In this document: piece by piece, positions 7,656 to 15,732 of the stretch
Numbering within the stretch: the stretch's first letter is position 1
Layout of the letters: the number at the start of each line of letters is the position of its first letter
Origin: Embleya scabrispora DSM 41855
GTDB taxonomy: Bacteria > Actinomycetota > Actinomycetes > Streptomycetales > Streptomycetaceae
Reading direction: 5' to 3'
Assembly: GCF_000372745.1 (NCBI RefSeq)
Contig: NZ_KB889692.1
Coordinates: forward strand, 1-64,000
DNA length: 64,000 nt
The notes under the pieces: model-generated
The model's input: only the letters and a program-made list of their open reading frames with translations
Database searches by the model: none
What the model was told of the DNA's origin: nothing
Translations under genes and position numbers: made by a program

Positions 7656-8447
7656 ATGACTTCGCATCCGACCGCACGGCCCTGGGACAAGTCCCGGCCG
7701 GACGTCTCCCGCCGCCTATGTCTGGCGGCGGACATCGAGCAGTACAGTCGCTTCGACACCCCGGACCAGTGGGCCGCACAGGCTCAACTCGCCCGGGTGT
7801 TGCGAGCGGCAGCCGAACGCAGCGGGCTGGATCACAGCAAGTGGTGCACCCAGCCGCAGGGCGACCTGGAGTTCGCGGTGCTTCCGCCCGGCACACCCGA
7901 ACAGCTTGTGCTGGGCGAGTACGTCACGCACTTGGCGGCTGAGCTCGGCGGCTACAACGCCACCCGCCGGCCCGCCGGGCGGATGCGGCTTCGGCTGGCC
8001 ATCGACACCGGCGTGGCCGCCACGGCCGCTCTTGGCTTCTCTGGTCCTGCCCCGGTCGCGGTAGCCCGCTACCTGAACGCCCCCCAGGTGAAACAGGCCT
8101 TGGCGGCCGCCGGTTCGGAGAGCCTGGCCGTGGTGGTCTCCGACCGGCTCTACCAAGACGTGGTGCGCTCGCGGTTTCACGGACTCGACCCGGAGCAGTA
8201 CCGCCGCATCCACGTGCAGCAGAAGGGGTTTGCCGGGTACGGCTGGGTTCGATTGCCCGGAACGGATCCGCAGGACGCGCAGGAGCCATGGCCGGGCGCG
8301 CCGGAGGACGGGCCGCGGCCCCCGGCGCGAGCGGCGGAGCGGGAGCAGCCGACCTTCGTGCAGCACGGCGTCCACGGCACCGCCATCCAGGGTGTGATCC
8401 ACGGGTCCGTCGTTCACGGGGCGGTGCCCGGTCGGGCGGGCCGATGA
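7656..8447 (+). CDS. Class III nucleotidyl cyclase-like protein
   Basis: 263 residues. The N-terminal 200 residues match the class III cyclase fold: first metal Asp in LCLAADIEQYSR (Asp26), second in QPQGDLEFAVLPPG (Asp70), then LRLAIDTGVAA and a C-terminal strand-helix LAVVVSDRLYQDVV. The Lys of the adenylyl cyclase KxxGD motif is Gln66, and the usual transition-state Asn region reads PVAVARYLN, keeping Arg but not Asn. So the substrate should not be assumed to be ATP. The last 35 residues after a Pro/Arg linker are a Gly/His/Val-rich pseudo-repeat (VHGTAIQGVIHGSVVHG). ATG 7656 is preferred; ATG 7647 is possible. The stop overlaps the next start as ATGA. Confidence 0.85.
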   Translation: MTSHPTARPWDKSRPDVSRRLCLAADIEQYSRFDTPDQWAAQAQLARVLRAAAERSGLDHSKWCTQPQGDLEFAVLPPGTPEQLVLGEYVTHLAAELGGYNATRRPAGRMRLRLAIDTGVAATAALGFSGPAPVAVARYLNAPQVKQALAAAGSESLAVVVSDRLYQDVVRSRFHGLDPEQYRRIHVQQKGFAGYGWVRLPGTDPQDAQEPWPGAPEDGPRPPARAAEREQPTFVQHGVHGTAIQGVIHGSVVHGAVPGRAGR

Positions 8448-8737
8448 GCGACGACCCGCCCGCCGGAGGCTGCACCTCCTGCGAGAACGCGGCGGGCAGC
8501 AACCGCCAGCAGGGCACCCGGGGCCTCTCGGTCCAAGGCCGGACAGGCGACGTGCACTACTACGCCGCTGGCGACCACCATCCCATCGCAAGCGCGCGGC
8601 GGCGCGCGGCCGGCTTCTCGCCGGTCCCCTACGAGACGCTGCGCGAGGAGTTGCACCGGATCATCCGGGCCTGCTCGCGCATCGTGGACGACCTGCGTGA
8701 CGACACCGACGACTCGGGAGGCGCACCATGGGACTGA
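8444..8737 (+). CDS. Small hypothetical protein in the cyclase operon
   Basis: 97 residues, unrecognised. It starts with a CTSC pair, continues with a Gly/Gln-rich strand segment (QQGTRGLSVQGRTGDVHYYA) that resembles the tail of the preceding cyclase, and ends in an acidic amphipathic helix (LREELHRIIRACSRIVDDLR). The start overlaps the cyclase stop by four bases, and its own end overlaps the next gene by ten bases, so it belongs to one translationally coupled unit. A role as an adaptor or sensor between cyclase and effector is only an inference. Confidence 0.75.
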   Translation: MSDDPPAGGCTSCENAAGSNRQQGTRGLSVQGRTGDVHYYAAGDHHPIASARRRAAGFSPVPYETLREELHRIIRACSRIVDDLRDDTDDSGGAPWD

Positions 8738-9474
8738 TCCCCTATAACCGGGTATTCGACGTGCTGGAGCACCGGCTCCGGCCCGCCGACCTGCCCTTCC
8801 CGGTCACCACGGCCGACGGGCCAACTCGGCTCTCCACCCTGGCGGCCCGGCGGGCGTTGTACAGCAGGTCGGCGGACCTGCAGCTCCGAGAGGAGATCTG
8901 GCGCGAGGCCGTCGGCGCAGCGCAGGTCGACACCAGCGCAGGTGGCCCGGACCGGCTGCTGGTGCTCTGGCTGGCCCTGCCCGCAATGCGGCGCACCCTC
9001 TACCGGATTGCGATCCGGTGGTCGATCGACCGGCGGGAGCTCGAATCCGAGGCCCTGCTCGCCCTGTTGGCGGCACTCGCGGACGTGGACCCGCTGGCTC
9101 AGGAGGCTGGCTCCGCGCTGCTGCGCCCAGCCATCAACCGGGTCTGGGCGTTCGCCCGGGCCCGTATCCGGGAGCGGCCGGTGGCGGACATCGCGGCGCT
9201 GGCCGTCGCCCACCTCGCCGTGGAGGCGCCCGCGGAGTCGCCGGTCAGCGATTGGCAGGATGGCTGGGAGCTGCGCGTTTCGCCGCCTGCCCGGCCTGAC
9301 GGCCTGTCGGCGACGGTGCGGTTCAGTGTCGCACCGGAGCGGCTGGAAAGCTTCCGACTGGGCGAGCTGGCAGGTCACCTGGGTCTCGGAGAGATTGTGC
9401 ACCGGGCGCGGCGCCCGAGCGAAGGCAGCCGGATCGGCACTCTGTCGCTGCGTCCGGCCGGAGGACGACCATGA
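8728..9474 (+). CDS. Hypothetical mostly alpha-helical protein, weakly sigma-factor-like
   Basis: 248 residues. Residues about 70-150 form a run of helices (LLVLWLALPAMRRTLYRIA, then SIDRRELESEALLALLAALA, then LLRPAINRVWAFARARI) with the spacing seen in sigma region 2-like domains of mobile-element proteins. The C-terminus contains LGELAGHLGLGEIVHRAR, which could be a helix-turn-helix. I cannot name the family. The gene overlaps both neighbours (10 and 4 bases). DNA or RNA polymerase binding is a guess based on shape. Confidence 0.78.
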   Translation: MGLIPYNRVFDVLEHRLRPADLPFPVTTADGPTRLSTLAARRALYSRSADLQLREEIWREAVGAAQVDTSAGGPDRLLVLWLALPAMRRTLYRIAIRWSIDRRELESEALLALLAALADVDPLAQEAGSALLRPAINRVWAFARARIRERPVADIAALAVAHLAVEAPAESPVSDWQDGWELRVSPPARPDGLSATVRFSVAPERLESFRLGELAGHLGLGEIVHRARRPSEGSRIGTLSLRPAGGRP

Positions 9475-9779
9475 TCCCACGCCCCGGCACCTGGCTGTCG
9501 TTCAGCGAGGCGTTCGACCTGCCGCTGGTCGTCGACCTGCGCACCGCCGCCCGCGCGCTCGGGCTCTGCCCCGCCACCGCCTACAAGCTCATCTACCAGG
9601 ACTGCTTCCCCTGCCCGGTCCTGCGCCTCGGATGGCAGTACCGGATCCCCACCGCCGGCCTGCTTCGGGCGCTTGGGATTGAGGAGCGCCCCGTCTACCC
9701 GGCCGATCTGCGCGCCGGCGCCGACTTCGCGGAACAGCGTGATTGTGCAATGGCGTTCGAAACGGAGGACTACACATGA
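9471..9779 (+). CDS. Excisionase-like helix-turn-helix protein
   Basis: 102 residues with one clear motif at about 23-60: DLRTAARALGLCPATAYKLI, followed by the wing-like LRLGWQYRIPTAGLLRALGI. This is the MerR/excisionase (Xis) type of DNA-binding helix, where a short motif reads a substrate through A-x-x-L-G...T-x-Y-x-L-I. It could regulate the operon or act as a recombination directionality factor for the tRNA-Ser array; the operon position favours regulation. Start and stop overlap neighbours by four bases each. Confidence 0.82.
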   Translation: MIPRPGTWLSFSEAFDLPLVVDLRTAARALGLCPATAYKLIYQDCFPCPVLRLGWQYRIPTAGLLRALGIEERPVYPADLRAGADFAEQRDCAMAFETEDYT

Positions 9780-10888
9780 GCATCGTGGCCGTCACCGCTG
9801 CTGAGCCCGAGGAGGGACCGATGACGACCTGCTTCGTCATCGCGCCCATCGGGAACGAGCACGCCCCGGATGGGAGCCCGGAGCTCTTGGCGTTCGAGGA
9901 GAACCTGGAAATCTACGAAAAGGTAATCCTGCCCGCCTGCGCCAAGCACGGCATCGTCCCGGTCCGGGCGGACGGGATCGCCGACTCGGGCGAGATCACC
10001 GAGCAGATCTGCCGCCACGTGCTGCAGGACGACATCGTGATCGCCGACCTCACCGGGGGCAACGCCAATGTCACTTATGAGATCGGGATTCGGCATCTGA
10101 CCGGCAAGCCCATCATCCACATCGGTGAGAACGGCCAACTGCCGTTCGACCTCTCACTGATCCGGACAATCATGTTCAAGCGCAGCCGGAGCGGGCTGGT
10201 CAAGGCGCGGCGGGATCTTGTGAGTGCGCTGGAAGGTGCCCTGCACAACGGGTTCGAGCCGCTGACCCCGGCCCGGATCCTATTCGGGCTGCCAGCGGCG
10301 CCGCTGCCGGCTGTGGTCGAGGCGGAGCCGGATGACCCAGAGGCCCCCGGGCTGATCGACCGGTTCGCCCGGGTGGAGGAGCAGATGGAGGCGATGGGTG
10401 AGACCACGGAGGCGATTACTGGATTCATGACCGTGATCGCCGAAGTCGCCCTGGATATCGGCCCCGTGATGGAGCAGGCCTCCCAGCCCGGCGCGCCGAT
10501 GAGCGCGTGGCTGCCGGCGATGTCCGAACTGGGGACAGCGATGGCCGAGCCAGCCTCCGGTCTCCGGGAGGCGTGCACCCGCTTCGCCGGGCAGATGGTG
10601 GAGATGGACGCAGCGGTCCTGACTGTGTTCGACGTCATCGCGGCGATGCCACCCGAGCAGCGCGCCGGTTCGGCGACCGGCTTCCTTGAGCAGATGGTCA
10701 GCATCGCCGAGTCCACCCACGAGGTGATCGGCGTGCTCGGCGAGTTTGAGGTCGGCATGCGGTGGGTGGCGAAGATGAGCCGGGCGCTGCGGGCGCCCGG
10801 CCGGGACATCTCGGCTGCGGTCAAGCAGGTCGGCGGCGTGATGTCCCGGATCGCGGACTGGGAGCGCCGGGCCCGCGCGCTGATGTGA
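9776..10888 (+). CDS. Putative effector: deoxyribosyltransferase/TIR-like N-terminus with helical C-terminus
   Basis: 370 residues. Residues about 16-125 hold CFVIAPIG, then an Asp/Glu-rich helix, ADSGEITEQICRHVL, DIVIADLTGGNANVTYEIG and KPIIHIGE. This is the pattern of nucleoside 2-deoxyribosyltransferase-like (DRHyd) or TIR-like Rossmannoid domains often found as nucleotide-hydrolysing effectors in bacterial conflict systems. The Glu in YEIG is in the usual catalytic place. The rest (about 190-370) is helical with many Met/Ala/Glu and could oligomerise. ATG 9776 overlaps the upstream stop; ATG 9821 is an alternative that starts right at the domain. The substrate (NAD, nucleoside or a cyclic nucleotide product) is unknown. 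Confidence 0.8.
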   Translation: MSIVAVTAAEPEEGPMTTCFVIAPIGNEHAPDGSPELLAFEENLEIYEKVILPACAKHGIVPVRADGIADSGEITEQICRHVLQDDIVIADLTGGNANVTYEIGIRHLTGKPIIHIGENGQLPFDLSLIRTIMFKRSRSGLVKARRDLVSALEGALHNGFEPLTPARILFGLPAAPLPAVVEAEPDDPEAPGLIDRFARVEEQMEAMGETTEAITGFMTVIAEVALDIGPVMEQASQPGAPMSAWLPAMSELGTAMAEPASGLREACTRFAGQMVEMDAAVLTVFDVIAAMPPEQRAGSATGFLEQMVSIAESTHEVIGVLGEFEVGMRWVAKMSRALRAPGRDISAAVKQVGGVMSRIADWERRARALM

Positions 10889-10897
10889 CCGCGTGGG

Positions 10898-10915
10898 GCC
10901 CCGGCCTGCCGGGGC
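10898..10915. terminator. Hairpin after the cyclase-effector operon
   Basis: Stem GCCCCGGC / GCCGGGGC with a two-base loop starts ten bases after the effector stop; no T-tract follows. Between here and the tRNA-Ser gene I see only the arm motif and the next hairpin. Confidence 0.55.
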
Positions 10916-11133
10916 TTCCCGCGCCGCACACCCGTCGATCGGGTGAGCCGCGCGATCGGTTGCTCACGCACCTGGGGGCAGGACTACGCCACTCAGATGA
11001 CCAGGGATGGGGCCTTCTTGCCGAGGTGGCACTTGAAGGTTTGCGGATCTCTGAATGTGCCGCCGGTTCGAGGCGTGTGGGACGAAGACCAGGCGTACGG
11101 AGATGCATTTAGCCGTATATATCCGAAATAAAT

Positions 11134-11153
11134 GCAACCAGAACTGCAACCAG
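11134..11153. repeat. Arm-type direct repeat, left of tRNA-Ser (site D)
   Basis: Exact GCAACCAGAACTGCAACCAG, the same as at 5791-5810. No copy follows on the far side of the tRNA, as expected for the chromosomal end of the array. Confidence 0.65.
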
Positions 11154-11158
11154 AAACG

Positions 11159-11196
11159 ACGTCAGCCCGGACCATCGAAGTGGTCCGGGCTGACGT
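11159..11196. terminator. Hairpin terminator downstream of tRNA-Ser
   Basis: Perfect 16-base stem ACGTCAGCCCGGACCA / TGGTCCGGGCTGACGT with a 6-base loop. It lies 20 bases 3' of the tRNA on the minus strand. Confidence 0.8.
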
Positions 11197-11215
11197 TTGC
11201 CCAAGTGGGCGGGTG

Positions 11216-11300
11216 CGGAGGATACGAGATTCGAACTCGTGAGGGGGTGAACCCAACACGCTTTCCAAGCGTGCGCCCTAGGCCACTAGGCGAATCCTCC
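11216..11300 (-). tRNA. tRNA-Ser (GGA anticodon)
   Basis: On the reverse strand the acceptor arms GGAGGAT and ATCCTCC pair fully, with discriminator G as usual for serine. The anticodon stem is CACGC/GCGTG around a TTGGAAA loop, giving anticodon GGA. A long variable arm and a standard T arm (GTTCGAATC) complete a class II tRNA of 85 nucleotides. It has no encoded CCA. Its 3' half is the attachment core duplicated at 412, 4306 and 5642; the gene itself has been restored at the right end of the array. Confidence 0.97.
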
Positions 11301-11390
11301 GTGCGGAAGCTTACAGGAGGTCGGCGGGTGCTCGCGCACCCCTATTCGAAGGGGGCGCGGGGGTGGGCCGGGCGGGATGGGGGATGCAGT

Positions 11391-11480
11391 GAACCCCCCG
11401 TGCACCCGGCAGAGCCTCCCTATCCTTGCTGCCTTCCGGCCCTGGGGAGGTTCAGGAGGATACCGCCGCACGGGGGGTCC
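11391..11480 (-). ncRNA. ffs: Signal recognition particle RNA, small bacterial type
   Basis: On the reverse strand the terminal helix GCACGGGGGG pairs with CCCCCCGTGC, and the apical domain contains GGGCCGGAAGGCAGCAAGG, the conserved Ffh-binding helix 8 with its GGAA tetraloop. It binds Ffh to form the particle that delivers nascent membrane proteins to FtsY. The position between tRNA-Ser and dnaX is the standard one in Streptomyces. The ends are approximate. Confidence 0.93.
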
Positions 11481-11572
11481 GGGGCCTACAGTACCCGACC
11501 CGGGTCGGTGTTCGGGCACGGGCGGGTGGTGAGGGTCCGCGTCTGTCCTTCCGCCCGGCTATCGTCGGGGGC

Positions 11573-13735
11573 GTGTCGCTCGCCCTCTACCGTCGCTACC
11601 GCCCCGAGACCTACGCAGAGGTCATCGGGCAGGAGCACGTGACGGAACCCCTCATGCAGGCCCTGCGGAACAACCGCGTCAATCACGCCTACCTGTTCAG
11701 TGGGCCGCGAGGGTGTGGCAAGACCACCAGCGCGCGCATTCTCGCCCGGTGTCTCAACTGTGAGCAGGGGCCCACGCCCACGCCCTGCGGCGAGTGCCAG
11801 TCGTGTCGGGACCTCGGTCTGGGCGGGCCCGGCAGCATCGACGTGATCGAGATCGACGCCGCGTCGCACGGTGGTGTGGACGACGCTCGTGACCTGCGCG
11901 AGAAGGCGCACTTCTCGCCGGTGAGTTCGCGGTACAAGATCTACATCATCGACGAGGCCCACATGGTCACGTCGGCGGGCTTCAACGCGTTGCTCAAGGT
12001 GGTCGAGGAGCCGCCGGAGCACCTGAAGTTCATCTTCGCCACCACCGAGCCGGAGAAGGTGATCGGGACCATCCGGTCCCGGACGCACCACTACCCGTTC
12101 CGGCTGGTGCCGCCCGGCGTGCTGCGCGACCACCTCGCCTCGGTGTGCGAGACCGAGGGCATCAAGGTGGAGCCGGCCGTGCTGCCGCTCGTGGTGCGGG
12201 CCGGCGCCGGGTCGGTGCGGGACTCGATGTCGGTGATGGACCAGTTGCTCGCGGGCGCCACCGACGACGGTGTCACCTACGCGATGGCCACCTCGCTGCT
12301 CGGGTTCACCGACCGGTCGCTGCTGGACGACGTCGTCGAGGCGTTCGTCGCGCAGGACGGTGGGGCCGCGTTCGAGTTGGTCGATCGGGTGATCGAGGGG
12401 GGCTACGACCCGCGCCGGTTCGTGGCCGACCTGCTGGAGCGGCTGCGCGACCTGGTGATCCTCGCCGCGGTGCCGGACGCGGCCGACAAGGGCCTGATCG
12501 ACGTGCCGGCCGACCAGCTGGAGCGCATGGTTCGGCACGCCGCCGAGTTCGGCCGGGCCGGGCTCACCCGCGCCGCCGACATCGTCAACACCGGCCTCAC
12601 CGAGATGCGCGGTGCCACCGCGCCCCGGCTCCAGCTGGAGCTGATCTGCGCCCGGGTACTGCTGCCCGCGGTCGACTCCGGCGAGCAGGGTCTACAGACG
12701 CGCCTGGAACGCCTGGAACGCCGCGTGTCGCTCGGCGGTCTCCCCGCGGGCTCGGCCGCCCCCGGCGGACCCACCCCGGACCACGCCCGCGCCGACGCCC
12801 CGGCCCCCGCGCCGACCCGCCCGCACCAGGCCGCCGCACCCCAGCCCCCGGTACCGGCTCCCGCAACACAGCCGCAGCACCCACAGCCGCAACAGCATCA
12901 GCCGCAGCAGCATCAGTCGCAATCCCAGCCACAACAACCCCAACCCCACCAGCCCGCCCCGACCCCCGGCGCCTGGCCCCAGGCCCGCACCGCCGGCTCC
13001 GGCCCACCCCCCGCCGCACCCCAGCAGCACACACAACAGCCGTACCAATCACAGCAGCCCACCCAGGCACCCGCCGCAGCCCCCGCCCAGGCCACCGGCG
13101 ACCTCGCCCGCGTGCACGAGATGTGGCCGCAGATCCTGGACGCCGTACGCGGCCGCAACCGGGTGGCCTGGATGATGCTGCAGACCGTGACCGTGGCCGG
13201 GTTCGACGGCACCACGCTGACCCTCGCGTTCGAGCAGGCCGGCACCCGCGAGGGCTTCCGCAGCAGTGGCCGGGACGAGATCGTGCGACAGGCCGTCCAG
13301 GACGCCTTCGGCTTCGACTGGCGGATCGACTGCGTGGTCACCGGCGAGGCCGGCGCCGCGCCCACCCGTCGCCCCGGCGGCCCGACTCCGCCGCCGCCCG
13401 CCCCCGCCCCGACCGCGACGCCGCCCGTCGACCGCCCGCCCGCTGGCCCACCCCCCGGCGCGTGGCCCGGCGCTTCGGCTCCGCCCCCTCCGGTCGCGCC
13501 GCCGCCGCCCGCCCCGGCCCGTCCCGCCGCCGCCCCGCCGCAGGCGCCGCCCACCCGCCCGCAGCCCCAACAGGCACCACCACCTCCGCCGCCGCCCGAG
13601 CCGGACTTCGACATCCCCGAGGACATCGGCCGGTACGACGACGAGGACCTGGCGGACGACGGCGGCCTGTCCACCCACGAATTGCTCACCCGCGAGCTCG
13701 GCGCGACGATCATCGACGAGTCGCCCACCACTTGA
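11573..13735 (+). CDS. dnaX: DNA polymerase III subunits gamma and tau
   Basis: 720 residues from GTG 11573, which gives the conserved start SLALYRRYRPETYAEVIGQ; the longer frame upstream crosses the SRP RNA gene and was rejected. It is the clamp-loader AAA+ ATPase that loads the sliding clamp. Walker A is GPRGCGKTTSARIL (about residues 44-57), followed by the four-Cys zinc module (CLNC...CGEC...C), and the Walker B region IIDEAHMVT. A long Pro/Gln/Ala linker (about 400-510) and a second Pro-rich linker (about 600-680) separate the tau-specific domain (VHEMWPQILDAVRGRNR). The length is large because of these linkers, which is common in high-GC actinomycetes. Confidence 0.97.
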   Translation: MSLALYRRYRPETYAEVIGQEHVTEPLMQALRNNRVNHAYLFSGPRGCGKTTSARILARCLNCEQGPTPTPCGECQSCRDLGLGGPGSIDVIEIDAASHGGVDDARDLREKAHFSPVSSRYKIYIIDEAHMVTSAGFNALLKVVEEPPEHLKFIFATTEPEKVIGTIRSRTHHYPFRLVPPGVLRDHLASVCETEGIKVEPAVLPLVVRAGAGSVRDSMSVMDQLLAGATDDGVTYAMATSLLGFTDRSLLDDVVEAFVAQDGGAAFELVDRVIEGGYDPRRFVADLLERLRDLVILAAVPDAADKGLIDVPADQLERMVRHAAEFGRAGLTRAADIVNTGLTEMRGATAPRLQLELICARVLLPAVDSGEQGLQTRLERLERRVSLGGLPAGSAAPGGPTPDHARADAPAPAPTRPHQAAAPQPPVPAPATQPQHPQPQQHQPQQHQSQSQPQQPQPHQPAPTPGAWPQARTAGSGPPPAAPQQHTQQPYQSQQPTQAPAAAPAQATGDLARVHEMWPQILDAVRGRNRVAWMMLQTVTVAGFDGTTLTLAFEQAGTREGFRSSGRDEIVRQAVQDAFGFDWRIDCVVTGEAGAAPTRRPGGPTPPPPAPAPTATPPVDRPPAGPPPGAWPGASAPPPPVAPPPPAPARPAAAPPQAPPTRPQPQQAPPPPPPPEPDFDIPEDIGRYDDEDLADDGGLSTHELLTRELGATIIDESPTT

Positions 13736-13906
13736 CCCGGCACCCGACCGGGGCGCCCGACCCACCCGTCCACCACCTGACCCGCCGATGCGTGCCGTCG
13801 CCGCGCATCGGCCCCGCCCGGAGCCGTAGGCTCGACGGCAGGACGGCCGCCGAGCGGGCCGCCCCGAGGCGGTGCGAAGCCGCGTTCGAGCGACGAAGGG
13901 TGTCCA

Positions 13907-14251
13907 GTGTTTCCCGGTGGTGGCCAGCCCGACATGCAGCAGCTGCTGCAGCAGGCGCAGAAGATGCAGCAGGACCTGATGGCGGCGCAGGACGAACTCG
14001 CGCGCACCCAGGTCACCGGAAGCGCCGGCGGCGGCCTGGTGACCGCGACCGTGTCCGGCGCCGGCGAACTGCTGGCTCTGGAGATCTCGCCGTCCGCGGT
14101 GGATCCTGAGGACACGGAGACACTCGGCGACCTCATCGTCGCCGCGGTACGCGACGCCAACCGCGCCGCTCTGGAGATGCAGTCCCAGTTGATGGGCCCG
14201 CTGGCCCAGGGCATGGGCGGCGGCGGCCCGCTCGGGCTGCCCGGCATGTGA
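13907..14251 (+). CDS. YbaB/EbfC-family nucleoid-associated protein
   Basis: 114 residues from GTG 13907. A Gln/Met-rich first helix ([22 protein letters not shown] with breaks) and the strand region [20 protein letters not shown] are diagnostic of the YbaB family, which form dimers binding DNA as tweezers. The gene sits between dnaX and recR, as in most bacteria. The 186 bases after it contain two near repeats of CCCACCCGACCGAA and no gene. Confidence 0.95.
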   Translation: MFPGGGQPDMQQLLQQAQKMQQDLMAAQDELARTQVTGSAGGGLVTATVSGAGELLALEISPSAVDPEDTETLGDLIVAAVRDANRAALEMQSQLMGPLAQGMGGGGPLGLPGM

Positions 14252-14438
14252 GCCGAGCCGAGCCCAGCCAAAACCCGGCCCGGCCAACACCCGGCCCACC
14301 CGACCGAAGACCGAGCCCACCCGACCGAAAACGACCCCACCAAAGGCCCCGCGAAGCAGCCGATCGAAGACCTCGGCACACGGAGTCGACCGCCCCAACC
14401 GACCAACCGAAGAACCAGAGCGAGCAGGGAGACGGTAG

Positions 14439-15038
14439 GTGTACGAAGGCGTCGTACAGGACCTCATCGACGAGCTGGGCCGATTGCCCGGTGTAGGGCC
14501 GAAGAGCGCGCAACGCATCGCCTTCCACCTCCTGGCGGCCGACCCGGCCGACGTCCGGCGCCTCGTGCACGCGCTCGTCGAGGTCAAGGACAAGGTGCGG
14601 TTCTGCGCCACATGCGGGAACGTGGCGGAATCGGAGCAGTGTCGAATCTGTCTCGACCCGCGACGCGACGTCGCGGTGATCTGCGTGGTCGAGGAGTCCA
14701 AGGATGTCGTGGCGATCGAGAAGACCCGCGAGTTCCGGGGTCGGTATCACGTGCTCGGTGGCGCGATCAGCCCGATCGAGGGCGTGGGACCCGACGACCT
14801 GCGGATTCGTGAGCTGATGACCCGGCTCGCGGACGGTGTGGTGACCGAGTTGATCCTGGCCACCGACCCGAACCTGGAAGGAGAGGCGACCGCGACGTAT
14901 CTGGCTCGCCTGTGCAAGCCGATGGGTCTGCGTGTGACCCGGTTGGCCAGCGGGCTGCCGGTGGGGGGCGACCTGGAGTACGCCGACGAGGTCACGCTCG
15001 GGCGTGCCTTCGAGGGGAGACGACTGCTCGATGTCTGA
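14439..15038 (+). CDS. recR: Recombination mediator protein RecR
   Basis: 199 residues from GTG 14439, preceded by GGGAGACGG. Domains in order are the helix-hairpin-helix ([17 protein letters not shown], about 16-32), the C4 zinc finger (CATCGN...CRICLD, about 57-73), and a Toprim domain ([16 protein letters not shown], about 82-97). With RecF and RecO it helps load RecA at gaps. Its stop overlaps the start of the DUF5063 gene by eight bases. Confidence 0.97.
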   Translation: MYEGVVQDLIDELGRLPGVGPKSAQRIAFHLLAADPADVRRLVHALVEVKDKVRFCATCGNVAESEQCRICLDPRRDVAVICVVEESKDVVAIEKTREFRGRYHVLGGAISPIEGVGPDDLRIRELMTRLADGVVTELILATDPNLEGEATATYLARLCKPMGLRVTRLASGLPVGGDLEYADEVTLGRAFEGRRLLDV

Positions 15039-15651
15039 CGACCTGAACGAATTCACCCATGAGATCGCCGACCAGATCGACAGCTTCGTCCTGGCCGTCA
15101 CCGAGGTGGCCAAGGGCGAGGAGCCGGAGCAGGCGGTGTCGATGCTGCTCCTGGAGGTCTCGCAGTTGATGCTCGCGGGCGGCCGGCTCGGCGCGATCGC
15201 CGATGTGGTGCCCGACGACCGCTTCGAGCCGGACTCGGGTCCCGACCCGGACGTCGACGCGCTGCGCTCGGCGCTGTCCCGGCTGCTGGAGCCGATCGAC
15301 GTGTACTACGAGGTCTTCGATCCGTACGTGCCCAAGTCCAAGCCGGTCGCGGCGCGCCTGTCGGACGACGTCGCCGACGTGGTCGCCGACCTCGCGCACG
15401 GGCTGGCCCACCATCGGGCCGGGCGCAGCCGCGAGGCGCTGTGGTGGTGGCAGTTCTCGTACCTGTCCAACTGGGGCGCGACCGCGAGCGCCGTGTTGCG
15501 AGCGCTGCAGTCGGTGGTGTCGCACGCCCGCCTGGACGATCCGATCATGGAGAGTCTGGACCCGGCCGGACAGGCACTCGCCGACGAGTTGGTCGACGAA
15601 CTCGCCGAGCAACTCGACGAGGCCGTGGTCCTGGGTGGCCCGCACACGTGA
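15031..15651 (+). CDS. DUF5063 domain-containing protein
   Basis: 206 residues. Starts [20 protein letters not shown], and the middle has [21 protein letters not shown] and the Trp-rich [19 protein letters not shown] typical of the actinobacterial DUF5063 family that always follows recR. The function is unknown. The ATG at 15031 lies inside the recR end, giving an 8-base overlap; the upstream in-frame GTG at 15004 is within recR and less likely. Confidence 0.93.
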   Translation: MSDDLNEFTHEIADQIDSFVLAVTEVAKGEEPEQAVSMLLLEVSQLMLAGGRLGAIADVVPDDRFEPDSGPDPDVDALRSALSRLLEPIDVYYEVFDPYVPKSKPVAARLSDDVADVVADLAHGLAHHRAGRSREALWWWQFSYLSNWGATASAVLRALQSVVSHARLDDPIMESLDPAGQALADELVDELAEQLDEAVVLGGPHT

Positions 15652-15732
15652 TCCTTTCGAGACCACGCGATCCGGGCGGTTCGGGAGCGCATCCGGCCCA
15701 CGCCCCGGGCGTTTGGCACCGAATGCCCGCTT

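Noticed and set aside
12145-14109. 654-codon plus-strand frame inside dnaX
   Set aside because: Arg/Pro-rich shadow of dnaX in another frame; no motif, and it overlaps ybaB.
13049-14701. Long reverse-strand frames opposite dnaX, ybaB and recR
   Set aside because: Antisense open frames caused by high third-position GC; the coding strand has clear families.
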